From assembly GCF_012985205.1 (NCBI RefSeq), contig NZ_JABEKS010000001.1, positions 2,666,001-2,730,000 on the forward strand: DNA of 64,000 nucleotides. The letters run 5' to 3'. The stretch's first letter is position 1. Each line of letters begins with the position of its first letter. This DNA comes from Planctomonas sp. JC2975 (GTDB taxonomy: Bacteria; Actinomycetota; Actinomycetes; Actinomycetales; Microbacteriaceae). Shown one piece after another: positions 1-8,953 of the stretch. The notes below the pieces were generated by a model that was given only the letters and a program-made list of their open reading frames with translations, ran no database searches and had not been told where the DNA came from. Both the position numbers and the translations under genes were made by a program.

Positions 1-1
1 G

Positions 2-508
2 CGCGCCTGGCTGCTGCGCAACCACGACTCGTCCTCGGGCGTCTGGCTGGTGTCGTGGCGACGTCCGACGGGGCGCCCTGCCATGACCTATGACGAGTCG
101 GTCACCGAGGCTGTGGCCGTCGGATGGGTGGACAGCCAGGCGAAGACGATCGACGAGGAGCGCTCCGCGCTCTGGTTCGGTCCGCGCCGACCGGGGTCGC
201 CGTGGGCAGGGACGAACAAGGTCCGCGTGACGCGGCTGGAGTCGGACGGCAGGATGACGGATGCCGGCCGGCGAGTCATCGAGATCGCCAAGGCGGACGG
301 CAGCTGGACTCTGCTCGACGACGCCGAAGCGCTGGTTGTGCCGGATGACCTCGCGGTGGCGCTAGCGGATGCAGGCGCGACGGACGCATGGTTCGCGCAG
401 ACTCAGAGCGTGCAGAAGGCCTCGCTGACGAAGCTCGCGCTCGCCAAGCGGGCGCAGACGCGCGCTAAGTACGTCGGGCAGATCGCCGAAGGACTCGAGG
501 CGCGCTGA
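2..508 (+). CDS. YdeI/OmpD-associated family protein, 5' end outside window
   Basis: The frame is open to the left edge of the window, so the gene starts upstream and only the last 168 codons are present. The reading RAWLLRNHDSSSGVWLV, then an AVAVGWVDSQ block and an ARKRA-like C-terminal tail, matches the YdeI/OmpD-associated family, in which the usual text is WL...GVWL...EAL.YGWIDGQ. Family members are small cytoplasmic proteins of poorly known role, sometimes linked to bacteriocin or peptide resistance. The GTG at 50 is internal to the domain and is not the real start. The product name is family-level only. Confidence 0.75.
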   Translation, partial: RAWLLRNHDSSSGVWLVSWRRPTGRPAMTYDESVTEAVAVGWVDSQAKTIDEERSALWFGPRRPGSPWAGTNKVRVTRLESDGRMTDAGRRVIEIAKADGSWTLLDDAEALVVPDDLAVALADAGATDAWFAQTQSVQKASLTKLALAKRAQTRAKYVGQIAEGLEAR

Positions 509-535
509 GTGCCGGCGCCCCACGATCGCTGACGT

Positions 536-1315
536 TCAGCCGAGTCCGACGGTCGGCGCGAGGGCGGAGACCCAGGCTTGCTGGGAGGGGCATCCGCCGA
601 GGATCCGTTCCAGCGCATCGTGCTCGGCCTGCGTCACCCACAGGTGATAAGCGGCCTTCACGGACACCTGCTTGGCGGCGTACGTGCACCAGTACGAGCG
701 GTTCGGCGGGAGCCAGGTGGCGGCATCCCCATCGCCCTTGGCGCTGTTCGTCGGTCCGTCGACAGCCAGGAGTTCGAGCGGATCGTTGGCCATGGTCTCG
801 CGCTGCTGCTGCGTGAGCTGCTGTGCGCCGGTCTCCCAGGCATCCGACAGCGGCACGACGTGGTCGATCTGCACGAGCAGCGATGTCTGCACCCCGCGCT
901 GGAAGTCGATGGTCTTGCCGGTGTACGGGTCGTTCAGCACACCCGTCTCGACGGTGCACGACCCCTTCTTCACGACCTGCAGGAGGTCGCGCGACAACAC
1001 ATCATCGCGGGTGTCGCAGTGGTTGCCGTCGATGTCCTTCCACGCCTCGCCGAAATCGCCGACGCGATCGTATCCGGTGTGCGGTGCACGTCCCTTGACC
1101 GGGATGGTGTCCAGCGCGGCCAGAGCTGTGCCCGACGCAGCAGGTGCGGCTGTCGAGATCGTGGCCGATGGGTTGGAGCCGTCCGAGGAGCCCTCCGACA
1201 GAGCGGATGCCACGCTCGAGCACGCCGCCAGCGACAGGGCCGCCGCGGTGACGACGATCAGCGCAAGGGTGCCACGAGCGGTGCGAAGAGCGCGGCGAGC
1301 AGGAGCAGGGGGCAT
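536..1315 (-). CDS. HNH endonuclease family (DUF1524/GmrSD C-terminal-like) predicted lipoprotein
   Basis: A 259-residue protein with an N-terminal hydrophobic signal ending in a lipobox, LSLAAC with Cys at about residue 32, so it is probably anchored on the outer face of the membrane. A Ser/Thr-rich linker follows, then a nuclease-like core: IDHVVPLSDAW (His about 152) and NDPLELLAV...TNSAKGD (Asn about 190), the HNH pattern of DUF1524 proteins. Such secreted proteins are common in actinobacteria and are usually called HNH endonuclease family; their substrates are unknown. I chose the ATG at 1315 because it is preceded by GGAAGA and makes the lipoprotein signal N-terminal; the frame extends further upstream without coding character. 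The gene runs convergent to the YdeI-type gene. Confidence 0.8.
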   Translation of the reverse strand: MPPAPARRALRTARGTLALIVVTAAALSLAACSSVASALSEGSSDGSNPSATISTAAPAASGTALAALDTIPVKGRAPHTGYDRVGDFGEAWKDIDGNHCDTRDDVLSRDLLQVVKKGSCTVETGVLNDPYTGKTIDFQRGVQTSLLVQIDHVVPLSDAWETGAQQLTQQQRETMANDPLELLAVDGPTNSAKGDGDAATWLPPNRSYWCTYAAKQVSVKAAYHLWVTQAEHDALERILGGCPSQQAWVSALAPTVGLG

Positions 1316-1542
1316 GCGGATCTTCCTGGCCGTGGCGCCGTCGGGCCGACGCTCTTGACGAGGGTAGCGGCATCCGCAGACACGAGGACGAAGGCAGTCC
1401 GGACAGCGCACGGCGCCGGCGGGGCCATCGCCATCCGCCGAACGCCGGCGTCTCGCCCGGTGGCGGGGAGACGCCGCGCCGACCGGAAAAACGTGCTGAG
1501 AGACTACGCCGCTGCGGCCGTCGGGTAAAGAAGGATGCTCGA

Positions 1543-2244
1543 CTATTCGGTGTGCGCTGCCCCCGCCGCGGTGCGGGCCGGCCGGCGTTCTGGACTGAGC
1601 AGCGCCTGCGGCATGACACTACGCGGCCACTTCCAGATGAGCGTGAACCCGAGCGTGATGACGGCACCCACCGTCGCGGCGATGATGTCTCCCATGGTGT
1701 CCGTGTTGCCGTTCTGCGCGTGCGTGCCGAACAGGTGATCGCTCGTGAACTCGCAGATCTCCCAGGCGGCGGCGAACGCCATCGGCGTGAGGATTCCGAT
1801 CGTCAGCGAGAACCACCGCGGCAGCACGATGTCCACGTGTTCCTCGACGCGGCGCACCGCGAGCCATCCGGCCCAGGCGAGCATGATGCCGGAGTCGAAG
1901 TGCACGAGCTTGTCCCAGTGCGGAATGTATCCGTAGACCCCGAGCGCGCTCCCCGCGAACGGGCCGGCAGTCATGAAGATCAGGAAATGAAGCTGCAGAG
2001 CACGCGGCACGACCGTGCGGAACACGATCTGAGCTATAGCCGGCACCCAGAGCGCCGGAACCAACAGGACCGCGACGATCATGTCGGTCCGCAGGCCGAG
2101 CAGCGAGAACACGACGGTCAGCACGATGAACCCGATCTGGAACGGCAGAGCCAGGAGAGCGGATGCCCAGGCCGCGCGCAGCACTTCGGCCGGGCGTCCG
2201 GTCCGACGGGGTCTTTCGGGTGCGGCGGCCTCCGAATTCTCCAT
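1543..2244 (-). CDS. YjdF/DUF2238-like integral membrane protein
   Basis: 233 residues with about six hydrophobic segments. Characteristic blocks are YIPHWDKLVHFDSG in the middle and AAWEICEFTSDHLFG...NTDTMGDI later, which carry conserved acidic and His residues facing helices; this is the pattern of the YjdF/DUF2238 family, whose function is unknown. The start is the ATG at 2244 (MENSEAA). The open frame runs further upstream to 2673, but that stretch overlaps the divergent gene at 2375 and lacks protein-like composition. The C-terminus is Arg/Ala-rich. Confidence 0.72.
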   Translation of the reverse strand: MENSEAAAPERPRRTGRPAEVLRAAWASALLALPFQIGFIVLTVVFSLLGLRTDMIVAVLLVPALWVPAIAQIVFRTVVPRALQLHFLIFMTAGPFAGSALGVYGYIPHWDKLVHFDSGIMLAWAGWLAVRRVEEHVDIVLPRWFSLTIGILTPMAFAAAWEICEFTSDHLFGTHAQNGNTDTMGDIIAATVGAVITLGFTLIWKWPRSVMPQALLSPERRPARTAAGAAHTE

Positions 2245-2374
2245 GGTGCCACTCTGCGCTCCCGGCACCCGGAAGGTGTCCAGGCGCGACGGCTTCACCG
2301 GTGAGTGATAGGTCGAATGCGCGCTGCAGGTCATCTCAGCGTGCTCTGAGTACCTGCCATCGAGACTCGGATCC

Positions 2375-3004
2375 ATGAAGGACCCCGGACCCGGCGACAA
2401 CCCGGCCGGTAACGCTGCGGCGCGAGGCTCTCGTAGCGGCGACCATGGGCCGCGCGATCTCCGGCGCGGTCGGCTGCTCGATCTCGCCTTCCTGATCGGT
2501 GTCGCCTTGAAGGCCGTCGACGGTCTGTTCGAAGTGGTGTTCGGCATCCTGCTGCTCGTGCTCGGTCCCGCCCAGCTGATGCATCTGGCGCAGCTGCTGA
2601 CGGCCGAGGAGCTGCAGGAGGATCCGGACGACTTCGTCGCCCACCTTCTGCTGCGGGCGGCATCGACCCTCACGCCGTCCGGGGCACGGATCGCGGCCGC
2701 CTACCTGCTGCTGCACGGCGTCGTGAAACTGGTGATCGTGGTGGCCGTCATCCGCGGATCGGCGAAGGTGTACCCGTGGGTGCTGGTCGCACTCGGCGTG
2801 TTCCTGGTGTGGCAGGTGGCCGAGCTGGTCCTCCATCCGACGGTCGGAATCGTCGTGCTGACGGTGCTCGACGCTGCGATCATCGCGCTGACGTGGCGCG
2901 AGTGGCGGGAGCACCGCAGCTTCGCATCCGCGTTCCGTTCCGTTTTTCCTCCGCGCAGAAGACCGGCCGCGATGCTCTCGGCCGACGGCGGAGACACGCC
3001 CTAG
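2375..3004 (+). CDS. DUF2127-type membrane protein
   Basis: 209 residues. A polar N-terminus of about 30 residues leads into [23 protein letters not shown], then three further membrane segments including [17 protein letters not shown] and [20 protein letters not shown]. The placement of HG, K and P residues within the helices is typical of DUF2127 proteins, whose function is not known. The gene ends 10 bp before glpK and points the same way, so the two may be co-transcribed, although nothing in the sequence links it to glycerol. Confidence 0.75.
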   Translation: MKDPGPGDNPAGNAAARGSRSGDHGPRDLRRGRLLDLAFLIGVALKAVDGLFEVVFGILLLVLGPAQLMHLAQLLTAEELQEDPDDFVAHLLLRAASTLTPSGARIAAAYLLLHGVVKLVIVVAVIRGSAKVYPWVLVALGVFLVWQVAELVLHPTVGIVVLTVLDAAIIALTWREWREHRSFASAFRSVFPPRRRPAAMLSADGGDTP

Positions 3005-3014
3005 CCTGACGAGC

Positions 3015-4517
3015 ATGTCGACCCATATCCTCGCCATCGACCAGGGGACCACCAGCACCCGTGCGATCGTCTTCGACCACACCGGCAGCGTCGTCTCCGT
3101 CGGCCAGTTGGAGCACAAGCAGATCTTCCCCAAGGCCGGCTGGGTCGAGCACGACCCGATGGAGATCTGGCGCAACGTGCGAGAGGTCATCGGCATCGCG
3201 CTCGCCAAGGCGAACCTGACCAGACACGATCTCGCGGGCGTCGGCATCACGAACCAGCGCGAGACGACCGTGGTCTGGGACAAGGCCACAGGCAAGCCGG
3301 TCTACAACGCGATCGTCTGGCAGGACACCCGCACGCAACCGATCGTGGACCGACTGGCCGTCGACGGAGGTCTGGATCGCTTCTCCCACGACGTGGGGCT
3401 TCCGCTGGCGACGTACTTCGCCGGCACCAAGATCGCCTGGATCCTGGAGAACGTCGACGGCGCGCGCGAGCGTGCAGAGCGCGGCGAGCTGCTCTTCGGC
3501 ACCACCGACACCTGGGTGCTCTGGAACCTCACGGGCGGTAAGCACGGTGGCGTGCACGCCACGGATGTGACCAACGCGTCCCGCACCCTGTTCATGGATC
3601 TGACGACGCTGGACTGGCGGGACGACATCCTGGATGTCTTCGGGGTGCCGCGGTCGATGCTGCCGCAGATCCGTTCGTCCAGCGAGGTGTACGGCGAGGC
3701 GGAGACCCACAGCCTGCTTCGGGAGGCGCCGATCGCGGGCATCCTGGGCGACCAGCAGGCGGCGACCTTCGGTCAGGCCGCCTTCGGCGCCGGCGAGTCG
3801 AAGAACACGTACGGCACCGGAAACTTCCTCATCGTGGGCACCGGTGAGGAGATCGTGCACAGCAGCAACGGCCTCATCACCACGCTCGCGTACCGGCTCG
3901 GCGACGAGGCGCCGCGGTATGCGCTGGAAGGATCCATCGCCGTCACCGGCTCGCTCGTGCAGTGGCTGCGCGACAACCTGGGCATCATCTCCGACGCGAA
4001 GCAGGTGGAGAAGCTCGCGGCCTCTGTCGATGACAACGGCGGGGCCTACATCGTTCCGGCGTTCTCCGGCCTGTTCGCACCCTATTGGCGACCGGATGCC
4101 CGCGGCGCGATCGTAGGTCTCACCCGTTTCGTGAACAAGGCGCACCTCGCCCGTGCGGCACTGGAATCGACCGCCTACCAGACCCGCGACGTGCTCGAAG
4201 CCGTCGAACAGGACACCGGGAAGGCCATCACGGAGCTCAAGGTGGACGGCGGGATGACGGCGAACGAGCTGCTCATGCAGTTCCAGGCCGACCTGCTCGG
4301 CATCCCCGTCGTGCGTCCCACCGTCGCGGAGACGACGGCACTCGGCGCCGCCTACGCCGCCGGCCTCGCACTGGGGTTCTGGCGCGATCGCGACGAGCTC
4401 CGTGCGAACTGGCAGGAGGGCAAGCGGTGGGAGCCGGCATCGGATCGAAAGCCCGTGGAGCAGCTGTACAAGACCTGGAAGAAGGCCGTGACGAAAACGT
4501 TCGATTGGGCCCAGTAG
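3015..4517 (+). CDS. glpK: Glycerol kinase
   Basis: 500 residues, the usual length. It phosphorylates glycerol with ATP to glycerol 3-phosphate in the cytoplasm. The N-terminus [17 protein letters not shown] is the phosphate-1 loop of the FGGY sugar kinases; [22 protein letters not shown] and [15 protein letters not shown] are the expected later motifs, and the C-terminal WxxGKRWEP-like end is present. The start ATG lies 10 bp after the DUF2127 gene. No glycerol facilitator or glycerol-3-phosphate dehydrogenase is adjacent, so uptake is encoded elsewhere or is passive. Confidence 0.97.
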   Translation: MSTHILAIDQGTTSTRAIVFDHTGSVVSVGQLEHKQIFPKAGWVEHDPMEIWRNVREVIGIALAKANLTRHDLAGVGITNQRETTVVWDKATGKPVYNAIVWQDTRTQPIVDRLAVDGGLDRFSHDVGLPLATYFAGTKIAWILENVDGARERAERGELLFGTTDTWVLWNLTGGKHGGVHATDVTNASRTLFMDLTTLDWRDDILDVFGVPRSMLPQIRSSSEVYGEAETHSLLREAPIAGILGDQQAATFGQAAFGAGESKNTYGTGNFLIVGTGEEIVHSSNGLITTLAYRLGDEAPRYALEGSIAVTGSLVQWLRDNLGIISDAKQVEKLAASVDDNGGAYIVPAFSGLFAPYWRPDARGAIVGLTRFVNKAHLARAALESTAYQTRDVLEAVEQDTGKAITELKVDGGMTANELLMQFQADLLGIPVVRPTVAETTALGAAYAAGLALGFWRDRDELRANWQEGKRWEPASDRKPVEQLYKTWKKAVTKTFDWAQ

Positions 4518-4608
4518 CGGGGGCGAAGCATCCGGTGGTCGGCCTGCGTTCACACGTCGCACACACCGCGCAGGTATCATCGCTCCACCCGACCGCACCG
4601 ATGAAGAA

Positions 4609-5307
4609 GTGATCGTCCTGATACGCGTACTGAGTTACAACCTCCGCAAGAACCGAGCGACAGGCGAGCTCATCGACCTCGCCACGGCCACCTCGGCCGA
4701 CGTGATGTGCCTGCAGGAAGCCGACACCACGGTGCTGCCTGAGGAGGTCGGAACGCTCCGGCTCGCCGATTCCACCAAGCGCAACCGCCTCGGCCTCGCC
4801 GTTTACTACCGCGCCGACCGGTTCCACCTGCGAGAGACCGACACGTTCGAGCTGAAGAAGTCGCTGCACGACCGCGTGCTGGCTCCTGCTCACGAGCGGC
4901 TCGTCGGGACGCTGCTCCAGGATGCCGCGACCGGCCACGAGGTCGTCGTCGCGTCGTTCCACGCTGCACCGCTCACCGCGCTCAACTCGTTGCGCCGCAC
5001 GCAGATCCATGCCGCGCACGCCGAGCTGTTGCGGCTGGGACGCGGAGCGCCCACGCTCATGATCGGCGACTACAACTATCCGTTCTTCACCCAGTCGCTG
5101 GGTGAGAAGGTCAAGGCGGCCGGGTACGACATGTCGCTCAGCGACCGCAAGACGTACACGCGCTACAAGTTCTTCAAGGGACACTTCGACTTCGTCACCT
5201 CGGCCGGGCTCGACGTGCGCACCGTCGAGACGCTGCCAAGGGGAGACTCCGACCACTTTCCGATCGTGGTCTCCGCCGACTACGGCAGCCTCGCGAAGGC
5301 GAGCTAG
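4609..5307 (+). CDS. Endonuclease/exonuclease/phosphatase-fold family hydrolase
   Basis: 232 residues with the full set of metal-site motifs of the EEP (DNase I-like) fold: LSYNLR (Asn 11), CLQEAD (Glu 37), GDYN (Asp 154, Asn 156) and SDHFPI (Asp 215, His 216). The substrate could be a nucleic acid, a phosphoinositide or another phosphodiester; the sequence does not decide it. There is no signal peptide, so it is probably cytoplasmic. The start is a GTG at 4609, preceded by ATGAAGAA; no better start exists before the LSYN motif. A TATCAT hexamer at 4573-4578 could be its -10. Confidence 0.82.
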   Translation: MIVLIRVLSYNLRKNRATGELIDLATATSADVMCLQEADTTVLPEEVGTLRLADSTKRNRLGLAVYYRADRFHLRETDTFELKKSLHDRVLAPAHERLVGTLLQDAATGHEVVVASFHAAPLTALNSLRRTQIHAAHAELLRLGRGAPTLMIGDYNYPFFTQSLGEKVKAAGYDMSLSDRKTYTRYKFFKGHFDFVTSAGLDVRTVETLPRGDSDHFPIVVSADYGSLAKAS

Positions 5308-5336
5308 CGGCATACGAGGCTGACTACGATCGAAGG

Positions 5337-6611
5337 GTGGCCGCCCTCACCGAATTGTCATCAGCAGAGCTCCGCGAACTGCACGCGCAGCTGACCGCCG
5401 ACTACGCCGCGCTCGTCGAACGCGGACTGTCCCTCGACATCACGCGCGGCAAGCCGTCAGCCGAGCAACTCGACCTGTCGAACGCCCTGCTGACGCTGCC
5501 CGGCGAGGGGAACTACCGCGACGCTGCGGGAACGGATCTCCGCAACTACGGCAACCCGCAGGGCCTCCCCGGTCTGCGCGCCATCTTCAGCGACGTGCTG
5601 CGAGTGCCGGTTCCTCAACTCCTCGCCCTCGGCAGCTCGAGCCTCACGATCATGCACGACGTGGTCGTGCACGCTTTGCTGCACGGGCTCCCAGAGAGCG
5701 AGCGCCCGTGGTCCCGCGAGGAGACCGTGTCGTTCATCTGTCCTGTTCCCGGGTACGACCGCCACTTCGCGATCACGGAGCACCTCGGCATTCGCATGAT
5801 CCCGGTTGCGATGACGGATGCCGGACCCGACGTCGCACAGGTCGAACGTCTTCTCGCCGAGGACCCGACGATCCGCGGCATGTGGTGCGTCCCGGTGCAT
5901 TCCAACCCCACGGGTGCCGTCTACACCGAAGAGGTCGCGCGCGCTCTGGTTTCGCTGCCCGCGGCATCCGACTTCCGCATCTTCTGGGACAACGCCTACG
6001 CCGTGCACCACCTCACGGACGACGTGCCAGAGCCCATCGACATCCTGTCGCTGGCGGCAGAGGCCGGTAACCCGGACCGCGTGTTCGTGTTCGCTTCCAC
6101 CTCCAAGGTGACGTACGCGGGCGCAGGCGTTGCGTTCTTCGGGTCGTCGCCGGAGAACGTGTCGTGGTACCTCAGTCACGCGGCCGTGCAGTCGATCGGA
6201 CCGGACAAGCTGAACCAACTGCGCCACGTGCAGTTCCTGAAGGACGAGGCAGGCGTCAAGGCGCACATGCTTCGCCATCGCGCACTGATCGAGCCGAAGT
6301 TCACGGCCGTGAGCGAGGTCTTCGAGCGGCGGCTCTCACCTTATGGGGCCGGCTCCTGGACCACTCCGACCGGTGGCTACTTCGTGAGCCTCGACGTGCA
6401 CGACGGATGCGCAGAGCGAGCCGTCGCACTCGCCGCTCAGGCGGGCATCGCGGTGACTCCTGCAGGGTCGACGTATCCGTACCACCGCGATCCGAGGGAC
6501 GCGAACATCCGGATCGCTCCGACCATGCCGTCGCTCGCGGAGCTGGTGGATGCGCTCGAGGGCATGTGCACCGCCATCCTGCTCGCGGAGGTCGAGCAGC
6601 TGCTCGGCTGA
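5337..6611 (+). CDS. Aspartate aminotransferase, subgroup Ic (AspT type)
   Basis: 424 residues, PLP fold type I. Visible sites are NYGNPQGLPGLR, HSNPTG (Asn 190), the FWDNAYAVHH block (Asp 218, Tyr 221), and FASTSKVTYAGAGVAF with the Schiff-base lysine at 257. This text matches the actinobacterial AspT-type aminotransferases (Corynebacterium AspT, Mycobacterium subgroup Ic enzymes), which transfer the amino group between aspartate and 2-oxoglutarate; substrate preference is inferred from family. The start GTG at 5337 follows a TACGAT hexamer (5325-5330) by seven bases, so the transcript may be leaderless. Confidence 0.85.
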   Translation: MAALTELSSAELRELHAQLTADYAALVERGLSLDITRGKPSAEQLDLSNALLTLPGEGNYRDAAGTDLRNYGNPQGLPGLRAIFSDVLRVPVPQLLALGSSSLTIMHDVVVHALLHGLPESERPWSREETVSFICPVPGYDRHFAITEHLGIRMIPVAMTDAGPDVAQVERLLAEDPTIRGMWCVPVHSNPTGAVYTEEVARALVSLPAASDFRIFWDNAYAVHHLTDDVPEPIDILSLAAEAGNPDRVFVFASTSKVTYAGAGVAFFGSSPENVSWYLSHAAVQSIGPDKLNQLRHVQFLKDEAGVKAHMLRHRALIEPKFTAVSEVFERRLSPYGAGSWTTPTGGYFVSLDVHDGCAERAVALAAQAGIAVTPAGSTYPYHRDPRDANIRIAPTMPSLAELVDALEGMCTAILLAEVEQLLG

Positions 6612-6621
6612 CGCCTCTCCC

Positions 6622-6675
6622 GCGGTGCACGTTCACCCCGCGGTGCGGGCTCAGCCAGCGGTGCAGACTCAGCCC
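6622..6675. repeat. Three imperfect 18-bp tandem repeats at a convergent gene junction
   Basis: Three units of 18 bp each begin with GCGGTGC (6622, 6640, 6658) and share a TCA(C/G)CC ending. They fill the gap between the stops of the aminotransferase and the convergent MFS gene, and the last unit supplies the final codons of the MFS protein. It is probably replication slippage; no function is evident. Confidence 0.55.
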
Positions 6676-8159
6676 GCTGGTTCGGTCGCGAGCTTCGACG
6701 GACCGGTCTCAGACGCGACGACCGCGAGCGGCTCCGCCGTGCGCTGCCGTCCGGGAAGCGTGAACGAGAGCACCGAGGCCACGGCGGTGAAGCCGATGGA
6801 CCACCAGAACGCCTGGTCGTAGGCGGTCGCGACGCCGTTCGTGCCCTGCGACGCGTGCGCGACGAGCGCCGACTGGAGGATGACGGCGAGCACGGCCGTG
6901 CCGAACGATCCGCCGAGCTGCTGTGCCGTTCGCGTGATGATGCTCGAGTGCGGGATGTCCGCCTTGTCGAGCCCGACGAATGAGGCGACCATCAGCGGCA
7001 TCACGACGGCGCCGAGTCCGAATCCGCGCACGAAGAGCATCGCCATCAGGTACCACTCGTTCGTCGTGGCCGTGCTGAAAGCGAACGGGATCGTGGCCAG
7101 GCCGACGATCGCGAAGCCGACGACGCCCACCCAGCGCGCGCCGATGGCATCCGTCAGTCGTCCCGCGAGGGATCTGCTGGCCAGCGTGCCGACGCCCTGC
7201 GGGATGAGGAACAGCCCTGCCGCGAGCACGTCTGCGCCGCGCAACTGCTGCAGATAGAGAGGGAGCAGCAACATGATGCCGTAGGCGGCAAGCCCGGAGA
7301 GGAACAACAGGCTCGAAGCGGACCACACCGACCTCTTGCGGAAGAGACGGATGTCCACCAGCGCCTTGTCTCCCCGCGCGAGTGCGTAGACGACGAACGC
7401 GACGAGGAGTGCGCCGCCGATCGCGAGCGGCAGCCAGGCATCCGTGGCGGCGAAGCCGTCGGATCCGGCGGAGTTGCTGAGCCCGAGCAGCAGGGCGACG
7501 AGTGATGGAAGAAGCAGGATCATGCCGACCACGTCGAGGCGTGCACGCGAGGTGCGCGCGGCGTCGCGGGGGAGCATCCGCCAGGCGAGGAAGAGGCCGA
7601 CGACGCAGAACGGAACGTTGACCCAGAAGATCCACTGCCAAGGGAGCCAGTTGAGGATGATCCCACCGACCGCAGGTCCGAGGATCGGGCCGAGCATGGC
7701 GGGCAGTCCGACCGTTGCGGCGAGGCGTCCGAGGTTCTTGCCGCCGGCGGCCTGCATCACGATGGTCTGGAGCAGCGGCAGCATGAGCCCGCCGCCGACG
7801 CCCTGAACGACGCGGAAGGCGATGAGGCTCGGCGCGTCCCAGGCCAGGCTGCAGAGGATGGAGCCGACGAGGAAGAGGGTGAGCGCGAGCATCCACGCGC
7901 GTTTGCCGCCGAGAAGCCGCTGCACCCAGGCGCTCAGCGGAACCGTCGCGGCTAGGGCGAGCACGTAGCCGGTGGTCACCCATTGGATCGTCGAGACCGG
8001 CACCTTGAGGTCGATCGAGAGCGTGTGCAGTGCGACGCTCATGATGGTGGTGTCGAAGACGACCGCGAGCACGCCGACGACGAGAGCGGTCGTGGTCCGC
8101 TTCAGTTCTCGATCGGCGCCAGGTGCCGGTGCCGGATCCGAGTGGGTTGCCGTGCTCAT
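6669..8159 (-). CDS. MFS drug exporter, DHA2 (14-TM) type
   Basis: 496 residues with about 14 membrane segments. FDTTIMSVALHTL in helix 1 and the GWV.G..L motif region TTGYVLALAATVPLSAWVQRLLG, followed by VVQGVGGGLMLPLLQTIV, are hallmarks of DHA2 proton/drug antiporters (EmrB/QacA-like). The start ATG at 8159 has a clear GGAGGAG site. The gene is divergent from a TetR gene, and a perfect palindrome lies 11 bases upstream of the start, so substrate-induced derepression by that TetR is the likely control. The transported compound is unknown. Confidence 0.9.
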   Translation of the reverse strand: MSTATHSDPAPAPGADRELKRTTTALVVGVLAVVFDTTIMSVALHTLSIDLKVPVSTIQWVTTGYVLALAATVPLSAWVQRLLGGKRAWMLALTLFLVGSILCSLAWDAPSLIAFRVVQGVGGGLMLPLLQTIVMQAAGGKNLGRLAATVGLPAMLGPILGPAVGGIILNWLPWQWIFWVNVPFCVVGLFLAWRMLPRDAARTSRARLDVVGMILLLPSLVALLLGLSNSAGSDGFAATDAWLPLAIGGALLVAFVVYALARGDKALVDIRLFRKRSVWSASSLLFLSGLAAYGIMLLLPLYLQQLRGADVLAAGLFLIPQGVGTLASRSLAGRLTDAIGARWVGVVGFAIVGLATIPFAFSTATTNEWYLMAMLFVRGFGLGAVVMPLMVASFVGLDKADIPHSSIITRTAQQLGGSFGTAVLAVILQSALVAHASQGTNGVATAYDQAFWWSIGFTAVASVLSFTLPGRQRTAEPLAVVASETGPSKLATEPAG

Positions 8160-8169
8160 CACTCCTCCA

Positions 8170-8193
8170 TTTAGATACACGACTGTATCTAAA
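8170..8193. promoter_or_regulatory. Palindromic operator upstream of the MFS exporter
   Basis: Two perfect 10-bp arms, TTTAGATACA and TGTATCTAAA, are separated by CGAC. It is AT-rich against a GC-rich background and sits between the MFS ribosome binding site and the TetR gene. On the minus strand it also contains TAGATA, a possible -10. This is the typical size and shape of a TetR-family operator; binding by the neighbour is inferred. Confidence 0.75.
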
Positions 8194-8215
8194 GCCCAGA
8201 GTAGATCATCGCGAT

Positions 8216-8235
8216 AAGATACACAAGTGGATCTT
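8216..8235. promoter_or_regulatory. Second TetR operator overlapping the tetR start codon
   Basis: AAGATACAC and GTGGATCTT flank AA; the arms match with one mismatch and share the AGATACA/GATCT core with the site at 8170-8193. The right arm begins exactly at the GTG start codon of the regulator (8227). TAAGAT at 8215-8220 would serve as -10, giving a leaderless transcript. Together this suggests autorepression. Confidence 0.65.
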
Positions 8236-8856
8236 GAATCGGATGCCTCACCCACCCGCCGGCGCGGCGCGGAGCTCGAGGACGCCCTGCTCGAGGCCGC
8301 GTGGGAGGAACTGACCGAGAAGGGCTACAACGGGCTGACCTTCGACGCCGTCGCCGAGCGGGCCCGCACGAGTCGTCCTGTGCTCTACCGCCGCTGGCCG
8401 GATCGCGCGTCGCTGGTGCTCGCCGCGATCGGGCGGCACTACGACAACGACCCCGTCGAGATTCCCGACACCGGAACGCTGCGCGACGACCTGAAAGAGC
8501 TGATCCGCATCGCCAGCGGGCGGCGCATCGAGATGGTCGTCATGCTCAGCGCGCAGCTGAGCGGGCTGTTCAGCGAATCCGGGATGTCGTTGGGCGACCT
8601 TCGCGAGCGCCTGCTCGGCGGCCAGCGCACGGTCTGGAGCTCGATCATCCTCGCGCGCGCTCAGGAACGCGGCGAGATCGATCTGGATGTCGTTCCCGAG
8701 CGGGTGCAGAACCTCCCGTTCGATCTGTTCCGGCACGAACTCTTGATGACGCACACGCCGGTGACGGAGGAATTCGTCAGCTCCACCGTTGACGGGATCT
8801 TCCTGCCCCTCGTGGACCACTACATGCAGAAGGCGTCGAATTCGAAGAGCGGCTGA
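8227..8856 (+). CDS. TetR/AcrR family transcriptional regulator
   Basis: 209 residues. The N-terminal helix-turn-helix reads ALLEAAWEELTEKGYNGLTFDAVAERARTSRPVLYRRWPD (about residues 18-58), the standard TetR DNA-binding text; the C-terminal ligand domain is of the TetR_C type with the FDLFRHELL segment. It starts with GTG at 8227; no Shine-Dalgarno is visible and a -10 hexamer lies six bases upstream, so translation is probably leaderless. It is divergent from the MFS exporter and most likely represses it and itself through the two palindromes between them. Confidence 0.92.
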   Translation: MDLESDASPTRRRGAELEDALLEAAWEELTEKGYNGLTFDAVAERARTSRPVLYRRWPDRASLVLAAIGRHYDNDPVEIPDTGTLRDDLKELIRIASGRRIEMVVMLSAQLSGLFSESGMSLGDLRERLLGGQRTVWSSIILARAQERGEIDLDVVPERVQNLPFDLFRHELLMTHTPVTEEFVSSTVDGIFLPLVDHYMQKASNSKSG

Positions 8857-8941
8857 AGAACTCGCCTTGACGCGCGTTCCTCCCGAGCCAGACGTCCCGA
8901 TCGGGCCCTGACGTGATGTCTAGCTCCAGCGCGCCTTCCGG

Positions 8942-8952
8942 CAGACTGTCTG
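8942..8952. promoter_or_regulatory. Short palindrome directly before a GTG start
   Basis: CAGAC-T-GTCTG, a perfect 11-bp inverted repeat, ends one base before the GTG start of the second MFS gene. It could be a repressor half-site pair or a chance event; support is weak. Confidence 0.3.
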
Positions 8953-8953
8953 A

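Noticed and set aside
2880-4598. 572-codon open frame on the minus strand opposite glpK
   Set aside because: It mirrors the G/C third-position pattern of glpK, has no recognisable domain and is Arg/Gly/Asp-rich in the manner of antisense frames in high-GC DNA.
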